In this document: positions 1 to 8,069 of the stretch, in pieces | How the letters are laid out: each line of letters opens with the position of its first letter | Position numbering within the stretch: the stretch's first letter is position 1 | Origin: Clostridia bacterium | GTDB taxonomy: Bacteria > Bacillota > Clostridia > Acetivibrionales > JAFADI01 | Reading direction: 5' to 3' | Assembly: GCA_026417615.1 (NCBI GenBank) | Contig: JAOACY010000035.1 | Location: forward strand, 1 to 41,403 | Length of the DNA stretch: 41,403 bases | Program-made: the position numbers and the translations under genes | Notes under the pieces: generated by a model | What the model saw: only the letters and a program-made list of their open reading frames with translations | Database searches by the model: none | What the model was told of the DNA's origin: nothing

Positions 1-64
1 ATGCTTCTTTTTAGCAATACAAATCCGGGGTACCTTTCTTTTTCATGTCACTTCACATAATTAT

Positions 65-85
65 GCACTGCAACGGTGCTTTTTT
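65..85 (+). terminator. weak terminator-like hairpin upstream of rpmG
   Basis: GCAC (65-68) can pair with GTGC (76-79) across a seven-base loop and is followed directly by six T residues. A four-pair stem is short, so this may be chance or the end of a gene lying outside the window. Apart from the promoter at 160-188, nothing else is recognised in bases 1-282. Confidence 0.25.
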
Positions 86-159
86 AAAAAAATTCTTGAT
101 GGGAATTACATTCAAGATGACTATTCGTGATTTTACCGTGAAGGTTATAAAAATGTTCC

Positions 160-188
160 TTGACTTTTATTTCAATATGTGTTAGATT
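160..188 (+). promoter_or_regulatory. promoter of rpmG-secE-nusG
   Basis: TTGACT at 160-165 and TAGATT at 183-188 are separated by 17 bases, a good housekeeping sigma (SigA-type) promoter. It lies about 95 bases upstream of rpmG and probably drives the rpmG-secE-nusG transcript. Confidence 0.65.
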
Positions 189-282
189 ATTTATTGCTCC
201 TTTGCATAGGCTTTTTTTTTATGCACAAGATTATATTGCATTAAACATATGAATTTTTTACCAGGGGCTGGAGGTGTTAAGA

Positions 283-432
283 ATGAGAGTTAAGATTACA
301 ATGGCATGCACAGATTGCAAGCAAAGAAATTACAATACCATGAAAAACAAGAAGAACGATCCTGACAGGCTTGAAATGAAAAAGTTCTGCAGGTTCTGCC
401 GTAAACACACGACACATAAGGAAACAAAATAA
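283..432 (+). CDS. rpmG: 50S ribosomal protein L33
   Basis: This 49-residue protein is the bacterial L33, a small component of the large ribosomal subunit near the E site. Two CxxC pairs (Cys9/Cys12 and Cys36/Cys39) mark it as the zinc-binding (C+) form. The length is normal. ATG 283 follows a good GGAGGTG ribosome binding site at 270-276. It is the first gene of a short operon with secE and nusG, the order found in most Firmicutes, where L33, the SecE translocase subunit and the transcription factor NusG are co-expressed. The gene is too short to be picked up by length-limited ORF calling. Confidence 0.95.
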   Translation: MRVKITMACTDCKQRNYNTMKNKKNDPDRLEMKKFCRFCRKHTTHKETK

Positions 433-465
433 TAAATCCTTTTTTGGATTGGAGATGTGAGCATT

Positions 466-690
466 ATGGCTGATGAAGCAAAGCTTTCAAAATTTACTGA
501 GGCTAAAAAGAACACAGTAAGGTTCTTTAAAGAAATAAAAAACGAACTGAAAAAGGTCATTTGGCCCAACAGGACACAGCTGATAAATAACACAATTACA
601 GTGCTGCTTTCCTGTTTTGTTGTAGGTTTACTTATCTGGGTAGTGGATCTCGGTCTTGAGAAACTTACACTTTTGGTCTTTACGAAATGA
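466..690 (+). CDS. secE: preprotein translocase subunit SecE
   Basis: SecE is the small essential subunit that clamps the SecY channel in the SecYEG translocon of the cytoplasmic membrane. The 74-residue protein has the short, single-span architecture usual in Gram-positives: an amphipathic N-terminal half carrying the conserved KEIKNELKKVIWP motif, then one hydrophobic membrane helix (about residues 44-66). ATG 466 was chosen because GGAG at 451-454 sits 11 bases upstream. An in-frame GTG at 457 would add three residues but lies only two bases from that site. It sits between rpmG and nusG, the standard arrangement. Confidence 0.95.
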   Translation: MADEAKLSKFTEAKKNTVRFFKEIKNELKKVIWPNRTQLINNTITVLLSCFVVGLLIWVVDLGLEKLTLLVFTK

Positions 691-710
691 TGAAGGAGGC
701 ATAGAGCTTG

Positions 711-1244
711 ATGCTTCCAAATGATGTGGCAGAGAGTGCAAAATGGTACGTGGTCCATACCTATTCCGGCTATGAGAATAAGGTTAAGGCTAATTTGGAA
801 AAAATAGTGGAAAACAGGAATATGCAGGAGTATATTCTTGATATAGTAGTGCCCATGGAGGAACAAATCGAAATCAAGGACGGCAAGAAAAAAGCAACCT
901 TGAGAAAGGTATTCCCGGGGTATGTCCTTGTCAAGATGATTATGTCCGACGAATCCTGGTATATTGTAAGAAACACCAGAGGCGTCACTGGATTTGTAGG
1001 CCCTGGGTCAAAACCTGTACCTTTGACTGATGAAGAAGTAAAGGCAATGGGCGTTGAGGAATTCGAACCTGTTGTTGACTACGAGGTAGGTGACAATGTA
1101 AGGGTTGTTTCCGGCCCTCTTGAAAACTTCATTGGCATAGTCGAAGAAATCAATATGGAAAAGAAGAAGGTACGCGTCGCCGTATCCATGTTCGGAAGGG
1201 AAACCCCTGTAGAATTGGAGCTGTTGCAGATACAGAGGATTTAG
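711..1244 (+). CDS. nusG: transcription termination/antitermination factor NusG
   Basis: NusG binds RNA polymerase, modulates pausing and termination, and can couple transcription to the ribosome. The 177-residue protein starts with the NGN domain (KWYVVHTYSGYENKV near the N terminus) and ends with a KOW domain (GDNVRVVSGPLENFIG, about residues 125-140). Length is typical. An AAGGAGG site lies at 693-699. ATG 711 is 11 bases downstream, and an in-frame TTG at 708 with an 8-base spacing is an alternative start that adds one residue. It is the last gene of the rpmG-secE-nusG unit and is followed by a hairpin-rich gap before rplK. Confidence 0.95.
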   Translation: MLPNDVAESAKWYVVHTYSGYENKVKANLEKIVENRNMQEYILDIVVPMEEQIEIKDGKKKATLRKVFPGYVLVKMIMSDESWYIVRNTRGVTGFVGPGSKPVPLTDEEVKAMGVEEFEPVVDYEVGDNVRVVSGPLENFIGIVEEINMEKKKVRVAVSMFGRETPVELELLQIQRI

Positions 1245-1331
1245 TATATAATAAGCTGTTTATTATATAAATTTGAATTGACGATTCAACTTATGGACTG
1301 TTCTTCATTGGTTAATTGTCAATTTACAGTC
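1245..1331 (+). promoter_or_regulatory. three hairpins in the nusG-rplK gap
   Basis: Three inverted repeats follow one another. A perfect 10-pair AT-rich stem joins 1245-1254 to 1260-1269. TTGAAT (1273-1278) pairs with ATTCAA (1284-1289). GACTGT (1296-1301) pairs with ACAGTC (1326-1331). None is followed by a T run, so they do not look like simple terminators. They may be the leader of the L11-L1 transcript or mRNA processing sites. No clear promoter was found here. Confidence 0.45.
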
Positions 1332-1354
1332 GTAAAAATTGGGAGGTGGATAAG

Positions 1355-1780
1355 ATGGCAAAGAAAATTACTGGATACGTAAAACTTCAGATTCCTGCAG
1401 GAAAGGCAACTCCGGCTCCACCGGTTGGACCAGCTTTAGGACAGCATGGCGTTAACATAATGGGATTTTGTAAGGAGTTTAATGAAAGAACTGCGAAGGA
1501 CGCAGGCTTGATTATACCTGTAGTTATTACGGTATATGCTGACAGGTCCTTCTCGTTTATCACAAAAACCCCGCCCGCTTCAGTCCTGCTGAAGAAGGCA
1601 TGCAAAATAGAAAGCGGTTCAGGCAAGCCAAACAAGGAAAAAGTAGCCAAGATTTCAATGGCTGAAGTAAGAAAGATTGCAGAACTGAAAATGCCCGACC
1701 TGAATGCGGCAAGCGTTGAAGCGGCTGCAAGCATGATTGCCGGTACGGCAAGAAGCATGGGTATTGTTGTGGAAGGATAG
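1355..1780 (+). CDS. rplK: 50S ribosomal protein L11
   Basis: L11 forms the base of the ribosomal stalk with L10-L7/L12 and helps the GTPase translation factors act; with 23S rRNA it forms the thiopeptide-binding site. The 141-residue protein has the N-terminal [20 protein letters not shown] motif with the conserved prolines (about residues 10-29) and the C-terminal rRNA-binding domain ending in [11 protein letters not shown] 1355 follows GGGAGGTGG at 1341-1349; a longer reading from 1316 has no ribosome binding site and is rejected. It pairs with rplA downstream, as usual. Confidence 0.96.
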   Translation: MAKKITGYVKLQIPAGKATPAPPVGPALGQHGVNIMGFCKEFNERTAKDAGLIIPVVITVYADRSFSFITKTPPASVLLKKACKIESGSGKPNKEKVAKISMAEVRKIAELKMPDLNAASVEAAASMIAGTARSMGIVVEG

Positions 1781-1790
1781 TTACAAGATT

Positions 1791-1823
1791 ATGGTGGGAG
1801 GAAGCCAGGCACTGAAATTCCAT
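1791..1823 (+). promoter_or_regulatory. putative ribosomal protein L1 operator in the rplK-rplA gap
   Basis: The segment contains GGTGGGAGG (1793-1801) followed by TGAAAT (1813-1818) and CCAT (1820-1823), and ATGG at 1791-1794 can pair with that CCAT. The same two motifs, GGUGGGAGG and UGAAAU-CCA, face each other in the L1-binding helix of 23S rRNA (helices 76-77). L1 is known to repress its own operon by binding an mRNA copy of that site. Position and motif order support the same role here. The inner helix is not clear by eye. Confidence 0.6.
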
Positions 1824-1941
1824 ATTTGCAGCAGGATTTGACGCAAAGAGGAGTTTTAGGCCTTGGGTGCGGTGCTTTCCGATAAGCGGGGAGTATTTGC
1901 CGGCTGTTTCCGTAAAATTTACCACGAAGGAGAGGATATTG

Positions 1942-2637
1942 ATGAAAAGAGGAAAGAAATATCTTGAGAGCTCAAAGCTCGTTGATAGATTAAAGCTGTA
2001 TGACACATCGGAAGCTTTAGAGCTTGTTCAAAAGACAGCAAAGGCAAAGTTTGACGAAACTGTTGAAGCTCATATCAAGCTTGGTGTTGACTCAAGACAC
2101 GCAGACCAGCAGGTAAGAGGCGCTGTTGTTCTCCCTCACGGAACAGGCAAAAAGGTAAGGGTGCTTGTTTTTGCCAAGGGTGAAAAGGCAGTAGAGGCTG
2201 AAAAGGCTGGAGCCGAATTTGTAGGGGCGGAAGATCTGGTAGCAAAGATTCAGAATGAAAACTGGTTTGAATTCGATGTGGTTGTTGCCACTCCAGACAT
2301 GATGGGTGTTGTCGGAAGACTCGGTAAAATTCTCGGTCCGAAGGGTTTGATGCCAAACCCAAAGGCAGGTACGGTTACAATGGATGTTGCAAAAGCCATT
2401 GCGGATATCAAAGCCGGTAAAATCGAATACAGGCTTGACAAGACAAATATAATCCACTGCCCTATCGGAAAGGCATCATTTGGCACAGAAAAGCTTGCTG
2501 ATAATTTCCACACGTTAATGGATGCCATAGTAAAGGCAAAACCCGCTGCCGCAAAAGGCCAATACTTAAAGAGTGTGGTAATCTCCTCAACAATGGGGCC
2601 GGGGATAAAAATCAATCCCTTGAAAGTTGCGGAATAA
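1942..2637 (+). CDS. rplA: 50S ribosomal protein L1
   Basis: L1 forms the mobile L1 stalk of the large subunit, which moves deacylated tRNA out of the E site, and it also represses translation of its own mRNA. The 231-residue protein is of standard length and carries the family signature around [17 protein letters not shown] (roughly residues 121-137) and the [14 protein letters not shown]-like N-terminal block ([20 protein letters not shown]). ATG 1942 follows AAGGAGAGG at 1927-1935. An upstream in-frame extension to 1867 runs through the putative L1 operator region and has no ribosome binding site. A promoter for the next operon begins directly after it. Confidence 0.96.
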   Translation: MKRGKKYLESSKLVDRLKLYDTSEALELVQKTAKAKFDETVEAHIKLGVDSRHADQQVRGAVVLPHGTGKKVRVLVFAKGEKAVEAEKAGAEFVGAEDLVAKIQNENWFEFDVVVATPDMMGVVGRLGKILGPKGLMPNPKAGTVTMDVAKAIADIKAGKIEYRLDKTNIIHCPIGKASFGTEKLADNFHTLMDAIVKAKPAAAKGQYLKSVVISSTMGPGIKINPLKVAE

Positions 2638-2654
2638 ATTAAGATAATATACTC

Positions 2655-2683
2655 TTTACAAAACATATATTGTAGTGTATTAT
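2655..2683 (+). promoter_or_regulatory. promoter of rplJ-rplL
   Basis: TTTACA (2655-2660) and TATTAT (2678-2683) have a 17-base spacing. Transcription would begin just upstream of the L10 leader, which fits a leader-controlled rplJ-rplL transcript. Confidence 0.65.
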
Positions 2684-2699
2684 AACAAATGTCAAATTC

Positions 2700-2829
2700 A
2701 TATTGGTGCAGCCATAGACAGCAGGTGCCTGAAGAGGCCTAACGGGCTTGAACCCTCCTGCCGAGGTAGCGAATCATTCCAGCCAGGAATTATTGCCCTT
2801 GTGTGTCTATGTGCGCACAAGGGTTTTTT
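2700..2829 (+). ncRNA. L10 leader (autoregulatory leader of rplJ-rplL)
   Basis: The leader shows the recognisable L10-leader pattern: CAGGTGCC (2720-2727), a GAGGCCTAA segment, and a CCTCCTGCC segment near 2754-2762 that can pair back with the first block, followed by an intrinsic terminator at 2796-2829. In Firmicutes this element is bound by the L10-(L12)4 complex, which lowers rplJL expression when the proteins are in excess. The assignment rests on position, primary motifs and the downstream attenuator; a covariance-model search was not possible. An 80-codon frame crossing this region (2675-2917) is not believed to be a gene. Confidence 0.85.
2796..2829 (+). terminator. attenuator terminator of the L10 leader
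   Basis: CCCTTGTGTG (2796-2805) pairs with CGCACAAGGG (2814-2823) in a 10-pair stem with an 8-base loop, followed by TTTTTT (2824-2829). It lies 91 bases before rplJ, so it must be read through for rplJ-rplL expression, as expected for an attenuator. Confidence 0.85.
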
Positions 2830-2920
2830 GATAACGGGAGACATTTCCAAACGCAAAAGGAATACCCGCGAATCTCAAAGGAGTGTCGCCTTACATTCTT
2901 TCAAGGAGGTGAAATAATAA

Positions 2921-3451
2921 ATGCCAAGTGAAAGCGCATTGCAGCAAAAGAAAGAGGTAGTCAGGGAGATAAGTGAAAAGATCAAATCAGCAAAGGCAAT
3001 GGTTTTTGCCGATTACAGAGGACTTACTGTCGAACAGGATACCGAGCTCAGAAATGCTTTGAGAAAAGCCGGGGTTGAGTATAAGGTTGTAAAAAACACA
3101 TTAACAAGGTTTGCTGCCAAAGAGAACGGATTGGATGCTCTGGATTCTTATTTGAACGGTCCGACATCCTTGGCTCTGAGCGAAACTGATCCGGTTGCTC
3201 CCGCTAAGGTAATGGCTGAATACGCAAAGAAGTTTGACAAGCTGGAGCTCAAGGTGGGTGTTGTAGAAGGAAGGATTATTGATATTGAAGGGGTCAAGGC
3301 CCTTGCGGAACTGCCTTCAAGAGAGGTGCTCATCGCAAAGGTTCTGGGCGGATTCAATGCTCCTATATCCGGTCTGGTAAACGTGTTGAACGGAAACATA
3401 AGAGGTCTAGTTGTGGCTTTGAATGCCATAGCGGAAAAGAAAGGCGCATAG
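2921..3451 (+). CDS. rplJ: 50S ribosomal protein L10
   Basis: L10 anchors the L7/L12 dimers to the ribosome via L11 and 23S rRNA, forming the stalk that recruits EF-G and EF-Tu. The 176-residue protein has the N-terminal rRNA-binding domain with the AKAMVFADYRGLTVEQ and EYKVVKNTLTRFA motifs, a central GPTSLALSETDPVAPAK block, and a C-terminal helix (about 150-174) that carries L12 dimers. ATG 2921 follows GGAGGTG about 10 bases upstream. It is controlled by the leader directly upstream and is followed by rplL after 66 bases. Confidence 0.96.
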   Translation: MPSESALQQKKEVVREISEKIKSAKAMVFADYRGLTVEQDTELRNALRKAGVEYKVVKNTLTRFAAKENGLDALDSYLNGPTSLALSETDPVAPAKVMAEYAKKFDKLELKVGVVEGRIIDIEGVKALAELPSREVLIAKVLGGFNAPISGLVNVLNGNIRGLVVALNAIAEKKGA

Positions 3452-3517
3452 TCGCTTGAGACAATTAAATTAAATTAAAATAAAATTTCAAATCAAAATT
3501 TACGGAGGTATTTTAAA

Positions 3518-3898
3518 ATGGCTAGTGATAAAGTTGTAAAGCTGATTGAAGAAGTGAAGGCGTTAACAGTACTTGAATTGTCAGAATTAGTAAAGGCTCT
3601 TGAAGAAGAATTCGGAGTATCCGCGGCAGCTCCTGTGGCAGTTGCGGCAGCACCTGCAGCTGCAGCAGCGGCTCCGGTGGAAGAAAAGACTGAGTTCAAT
3701 GTAATCCTTAAGGAAACCGGCGCAGACAAGATCAAGGTTATCAAGGTGGTAAGAGAGCTCACAGGACTCGGACTCAAAGAAGCTAAGGACCTTGTTGATG
3801 GAGCTCCCAAGACAGTTAAGGAAAACGTATCAAAGGACGAAGCTGCTTCAATACAAGCTAAATTCAAGGAAGTCGGAGCAACTGTTGAAATTAAGTAA
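3518..3898 (+). CDS. rplL: 50S ribosomal protein L7/L12
   Basis: L7/L12 is the multicopy stalk protein that contacts translational GTPases. The 126-residue sequence shows all three parts: the N-terminal dimerisation helices (about 1-30), an Ala/Pro/Val-rich flexible hinge (about 34-52), and the C-terminal factor-binding domain with [20 protein letters not shown] (about 72-91). The GGAGGT site at 3504-3509 is well placed. The longer gap after rplJ and the strong site fit its four- to six-fold higher stoichiometry. A strong terminator follows. Confidence 0.97.
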   Translation: MASDKVVKLIEEVKALTVLELSELVKALEEEFGVSAAAPVAVAAAPAAAAAAPVEEKTEFNVILKETGADKIKVIKVVRELTGLGLKEAKDLVDGAPKTVKENVSKDEAASIQAKFKEVGATVEIK

Positions 3899-3918
3899 TT
3901 ATTCAACAAGCATAAAGA

Positions 3919-3956
3919 AAATATCCTCTTGTCGCTTGACAGGAGGATATTTTTTT
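3919..3956 (+). terminator. intrinsic terminator after rplL
   Basis: A 15-pair stem joins 3919-3933 to 3938-3952 (one G-T pair) with the four-base loop GCTT, and T residues continue to 3956. This separates rplJL from rpoBC, which has its own promoter at 3985. Confidence 0.95.
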
Positions 3957-3984
3957 AAATTTATAATTAAATTTTCGGTTAAAG

Positions 3985-4013
3985 TTGACAAGGTGAATTT
4001 GGTGTGTTAAAAT
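3985..4013 (+). promoter_or_regulatory. promoter of rpoB-rpoC
   Basis: TTGACA (3985-3990) and TAAAAT (4008-4013) are 17 bases apart, a near-consensus promoter located just after the rplL terminator. Transcription from it gives a leader of about 300 bases ahead of rpoB. Confidence 0.8.
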
Positions 4014-4020
4014 TATAAAC

Positions 4021-4224
4021 TGCGTTGTATTTTTAACTTAACCATTTCTTCCCTTTAATATAATGCTTATTTCTATAACGAGATTATACCATAAGGGAAT
4101 AAATAAGACAATAACTGTTAATAATATTTTGTGGTTGCATTATAGCAAGCCACCTTTAGTATATGTACTTTATTGAATTTTATACAACGCAAAAAGCAAA
4201 CCGCCTGTACATATCGAGCGGTTT
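4021..4224 (+). promoter_or_regulatory. long structured leader of rpoBC
   Basis: The untranslated region before rpoB is highly foldable. TGCGTTGTAT (4021-4030), near the predicted 5' end, pairs perfectly with ATACAACGCA (4182-4191), closing a 170-base domain. Inside it TTCCCTT (4049-4055) pairs with AAGGGAA (4093-4099), and GTGGTTGC (4131-4138) pairs with GCAAGCCAC (4145-4153) with one bulge. A separate hairpin follows, AAACCGC (4198-4204) with GCGGTTT (4218-4224). No known riboswitch class was recognised and no T run follows, so control, if any, may be through RNA stability or translation. Confidence 0.55.
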
Positions 4225-4317
4225 AATTCATTTAGTTTCCAGAGAAAAGCAGTTTATACCGGATGCAAAGGCAGCATGGCCTTAGGAAAAAGTCAAAACT
4301 TATGAGGTGATATTTAA

Positions 4318-7300
4318 ATGGTACATCCCGTACGAATGGGTAAGAACATAAGAATGAGCTATTCAAAGATCGATGAAGTTCTTGACATGCCAAATCTGAT
4401 TGAAGTTCAGAAAAATTCCTACAAGTGGTTTCTGGAGGAAGGTTTAAGAGAAGTCTTCAGGGATGTTTCTCCAATTACGGATTATACCGGAAATCTGATT
4501 CTTGAATTTGTCGACTATTCTCTCGACGAGAACCCGAAATATAGTGTCGAAGAATGTAAGGAAAGGGATACTACCTTCTCGGCTCCCCTAAAAGTTAAAG
4601 TACGGCTGATCAATAAGGAAACAGGAGAGGTCAAGGAGCAGGAAATATTTATGGGAGATTTCCCTCTCATGACAGATAACGGGACCTTTATAATCAATGG
4701 CGCAGAGAGGGTTATCGTAAGCCAGTTGGTCAGGTCACCCGGCATCTATTACACCATGAAGTTTGACAAGACAGGTAAAAAGCTGTTTTCCAATACGGTT
4801 ATCCCTAACAGGGGAGCATGGCTTGAATATGAAACTGATTCAAATGATGTGATGTATGTAAGGATAGACAGAACCAGAAAGCTGCCCATTACCGTTCTAA
4901 TAAGAGCTCTTGGGTATGGCACCGACTTTGAAATACATCAGCTTCTGGGTGAAGATGAGAGAATTTTGGCCACGATTCAGAAGGATAATGCAAAAACCGC
5001 TGATGAGGGGTTGCTTGAAGTATATAAAAGGCTGAGGCCGGGAGAACCCCCAACGGTCGACAGCGCGCAAACTCTTTTGAAGAGTCTGTTCTTTGACCCC
5101 AAAAGATATGACCTTGCAAAGGTTGGAAGGTTCAAATTCAACAAGAAGCTTGCACTTGCTGCCAGAATAACGGGCCTTAGGGCGGCAGAGGATATTGTTG
5201 ACCCGGGAACTGGCGAAATACTGGCTGCAGAAAATGACAGGATAGACAGAAGCAAGGCGGAAGAGATACAAAATGCAGGCGTAAACATCGCTTATGTATA
5301 TGTTGAAGACAAGAAAATCAAGGTTATAGGAAATAATACTGTCGATATTTCTGCTCATGTCAGCTTTGATGTCAGTGGGCTGGGGATCACTGAAAAGGTG
5401 AGGTTTGATGTTTTAACCAGAATACTTAATGAGAACAACAGTGAAGAGGACATAAAAAAGGCTCTCAAGGAAAACCTTGATGAACTTATACCTAAATACA
5501 TAACTGTTGAAGATATAATTTCATCTATAAACTATATTATTAACTTGAGCTACAATATTGGCACTGTGGACGATATAGACCACCTTGGCAACAGAAGGCT
5601 GCGTTCAGTGGGAGAGCTGCTTCAGAACCAGTTCAGGATTGGCTTGGCCAGAATGGAGCGAGTGGTCAGGGAAAGAATGACCATCCAGGATATTGATATT
5701 GTAACTCCGCAGGCATTAATCAATATAAGACCTGTGGCCGCATCAATAAAGGAGTTTTTCGGAAGCAGCCAGTTATCGCAATTTATGGATCAGACAAATC
5801 CTCTGGCAGAGCTGACGCATAAAAGAAGACTCAGCGCGTTGGGCCCGGGTGGTTTGAGCAGGGAGAGAGCGGGCTTTGAAGTCCGTGACGTTCACCACTC
5901 CCACTATGGCCGAATGTGCCCAATAGAAACTCCTGAAGGTCCGAACATAGGCCTTATAGGGTCCTTGAGCACATATGCGAGAATAAATGAATATGGCTTT
6001 ATAGAAGCTCCTTATAGGAGAGTGGACAAGGAAAAGGGCATTGTTACCAATGAAATTGTCTACCTTACCGCAGACGAAGAGGATGAATTTATTGTTGCCC
6101 AGGCTAACGAGCCTCTTGACGAACAAGGCAGATTTATAGATAAGAAGGTTGCATGCAGGTACAAGGAAGAAATCCTTGAAGTCGAAAGCTCAAGGATTGA
6201 CTTTATGGACGTTTCGCCGAAGCAGTTGGTATCCGTTGCCACAGCTATGATTCCATTCCTTGAAAACGATGATGCCAACCGTGCGTTGATGGGCTCAAAC
6301 ATGCAGCGTCAGGCGGTGCCGCTAGTAAGGACTGATGCCCCCATTGTGGGAACCGGCATTGAATATAAGGCTGCAAAGGACTCCGGCGTAGTTGTTGTTG
6401 CCAGAAATGCGGGTGTAGTCGACAAGGTATCTGCAAATGAAATAATTATAAAGACAAAAGAGGGAAGGAAGGACGTTTACAAACTTTTGAAATACCTCCG
6501 TTCCAATCAGGGCACATGTATAAACCAAAGACCCATAGTGAGGAAAGGAGATAAAATCGACAAGGGTGACGTAATAGCAGACGGACCTTCTACAGATAAC
6601 GGCGAAATAGCGCTTGGAAGGAACATCCTTATAGGCTTTATGACATGGGAAGGATATAATTACGAGGATGCTATACTAATAAGCGAGAAGCTGGTGAAAG
6701 AGGATGTGTTTACATCCATACACATTGAGGAATATGAAGCAGACGCCAGAGATACCAAGCTGGGGCCTGAGGAAATAACAAGAGACATACCGAATGTCAG
6801 CGAGGATTCATTGAAAGACCTGGATGACAGGGGAATCATAAGAATCGGAGCTGAGGTAAGATCTGGAGATATTCTGGTAGGCAAGGTTACTCCAAAGGGA
6901 GAAACCGAGCTTACAGCCGAAGAAAGACTCTTGAGAGCCATCTTTGGCGAGAAGGCGAGAGAGGTCAGAGACACTTCTCTTAGAGTTCCTCACGGAGAAT
7001 CTGGCATTATAGTAGATGTTAAGGTATTTACCAGAGAAAACGGAGATGAGCTGCCACCCGGAGTTAATCAGCTTGTAAGGGTATATATTGCCCAGAAGAG
7101 AAAAATCTCAGTCGGAGACAAGATGGCGGGCCGCCATGGTAACAAGGGCGTTATTTCCAGGATACTTCCCGAAGAGGATATGCCTTTCCTTCCGGATGGA
7201 ACCCCCCTTGAAATAGTATTAAATCCTCTGGGTGTTCCGTCGCGTATGAATATCGGTCAGGTGCTTGAAGTGCATCTCGGTTATGCTGCAAAAGCACTTG

Positions 7301-8052
7301 GATGGGAAATCGCCACGCCTGTTTTTGACGGAGCGACGGAAGAAGATATTATTGAGACATTAAAGAAGGCAGGATTGTCAGAAGACGGCAAGACGGTATT
7401 ATATGATGGCAGAACCGGCATGCCCTTTGACAACAGAGTTACTGTCGGTTACATGTATATACTTAAGCTGGCTCACCTTGTAGATGACAAGATTCATGCC
7501 CGTTCAACAGGTCCGTACTCCCTTGTCACACAGCAGCCGCTGGGCGGCAAGGCCCAATTCGGCGGACAGCGTTTCGGAGAGATGGAGGTTTGGGCTCTTG
7601 AGGCATACGGAGCAGCCTATACTCTGCAGGAAATCCTAACTGTCAAGTCCGACGACGTGGTAGGCAGGGTTAAAACGTACGAGGCAATCGTAAAAGGTGA
7701 GAACGTACCGGAGCCAGGCATTCCTGAATCGTTCAAGGTTTTGATAAAGGAACTTCAGAGCTTGTGCCTGGATGTAAAGGTGTACTCCGAGGAACAGGAG
7801 GAAATAGCCATAAAAGAGTCGGTTGAAGATGAGCTTGAAGAGCTGAACGTGAATATTGAGGGAAGAGAAGACGAAGCGCCTTTAGGCGATTACGATGAAT
7901 TAGGCGACGACGTCCTTGAAGATGAAATCGATATAGACGAGTTTGATCTCACAGATCTCAGTACCGCCGACAATCTGGACGAAGGGCTGGTTGACGACCT
8001 TTTTTCAGAGGACGAGGAAATTGACGAAGAATTTGAAGAAGATGAATTCTAA
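4318..8052 (+). CDS. rpoB: DNA-directed RNA polymerase subunit beta
   Basis: This is the beta subunit of RNA polymerase, 1244 residues, full length. The rifampicin-binding cluster ([23 protein letters not shown]) starts near residue 482 and carries the usual rifampicin-sensitive residues. The C-terminal catalytic blocks, including [15 protein letters not shown] and the [20 protein letters not shown] region, are intact. The last 60 or so residues form a very acidic tail rich in Asp and Glu. ATG 4318 follows GAGGTGA at 4304-4310. It has its own promoter and long leader, and rpoC follows after 17 bases. Confidence 0.98.
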   Translation: MVHPVRMGKNIRMSYSKIDEVLDMPNLIEVQKNSYKWFLEEGLREVFRDVSPITDYTGNLILEFVDYSLDENPKYSVEECKERDTTFSAPLKVKVRLINKETGEVKEQEIFMGDFPLMTDNGTFIINGAERVIVSQLVRSPGIYYTMKFDKTGKKLFSNTVIPNRGAWLEYETDSNDVMYVRIDRTRKLPITVLIRALGYGTDFEIHQLLGEDERILATIQKDNAKTADEGLLEVYKRLRPGEPPTVDSAQTLLKSLFFDPKRYDLAKVGRFKFNKKLALAARITGLRAAEDIVDPGTGEILAAENDRIDRSKAEEIQNAGVNIAYVYVEDKKIKVIGNNTVDISAHVSFDVSGLGITEKVRFDVLTRILNENNSEEDIKKALKENLDELIPKYITVEDIISSINYIINLSYNIGTVDDIDHLGNRRLRSVGELLQNQFRIGLARMERVVRERMTIQDIDIVTPQALINIRPVAASIKEFFGSSQLSQFMDQTNPLAELTHKRRLSALGPGGLSRERAGFEVRDVHHSHYGRMCPIETPEGPNIGLIGSLSTYARINEYGFIEAPYRRVDKEKGIVTNEIVYLTADEEDEFIVAQANEPLDEQGRFIDKKVACRYKEEILEVESSRIDFMDVSPKQLVSVATAMIPFLENDDANRALMGSNMQRQAVPLVRTDAPIVGTGIEYKAAKDSGVVVVARNAGVVDKVSANEIIIKTKEGRKDVYKLLKYLRSNQGTCINQRPIVRKGDKIDKGDVIADGPSTDNGEIALGRNILIGFMTWEGYNYEDAILISEKLVKEDVFTSIHIEEYEADARDTKLGPEEITRDIPNVSEDSLKDLDDRGIIRIGAEVRSGDILVGKVTPKGETELTAEERLLRAIFGEKAREVRDTSLRVPHGESGIIVDVKVFTRENGDELPPGVNQLVRVYIAQKRKISVGDKMAGRHGNKGVISRILPEEDMPFLPDGTPLEIVLNPLGVPSRMNIGQVLEVHLGYAAKALGWEIATPVFDGATEEDIIETLKKAGLSEDGKTVLYDGRTGMPFDNRVTVGYMYILKLAHLVDDKIHARSTGPYSLVTQQPLGGKAQFGGQRFGEMEVWALEAYGAAYTLQEILTVKSDDVVGRVKTYEAIVKGENVPEPGIPESFKVLIKELQSLCLDVKVYSEEQEEIAIKESVEDELEELNVNIEGREDEAPLGDYDELGDDVLEDEIDIDEFDLTDLSTADNLDEGLVDDLFSEDEEIDEEFEEDEF

Positions 8053-8069
8053 GGAAGGGAGAGAAGTGC

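Noticed and set aside
2675-2917. 80-codon plus-strand reading frame before rplJ
   Set aside because: It runs through the L10 leader and its terminator, has no ribosome binding site, and its composition is explained by the RNA structure.
4021-4224. Attenuator terminator in the rpoB leader
   Set aside because: The last hairpin (4198-4224) is not followed by a T run, so premature termination there is not supported.
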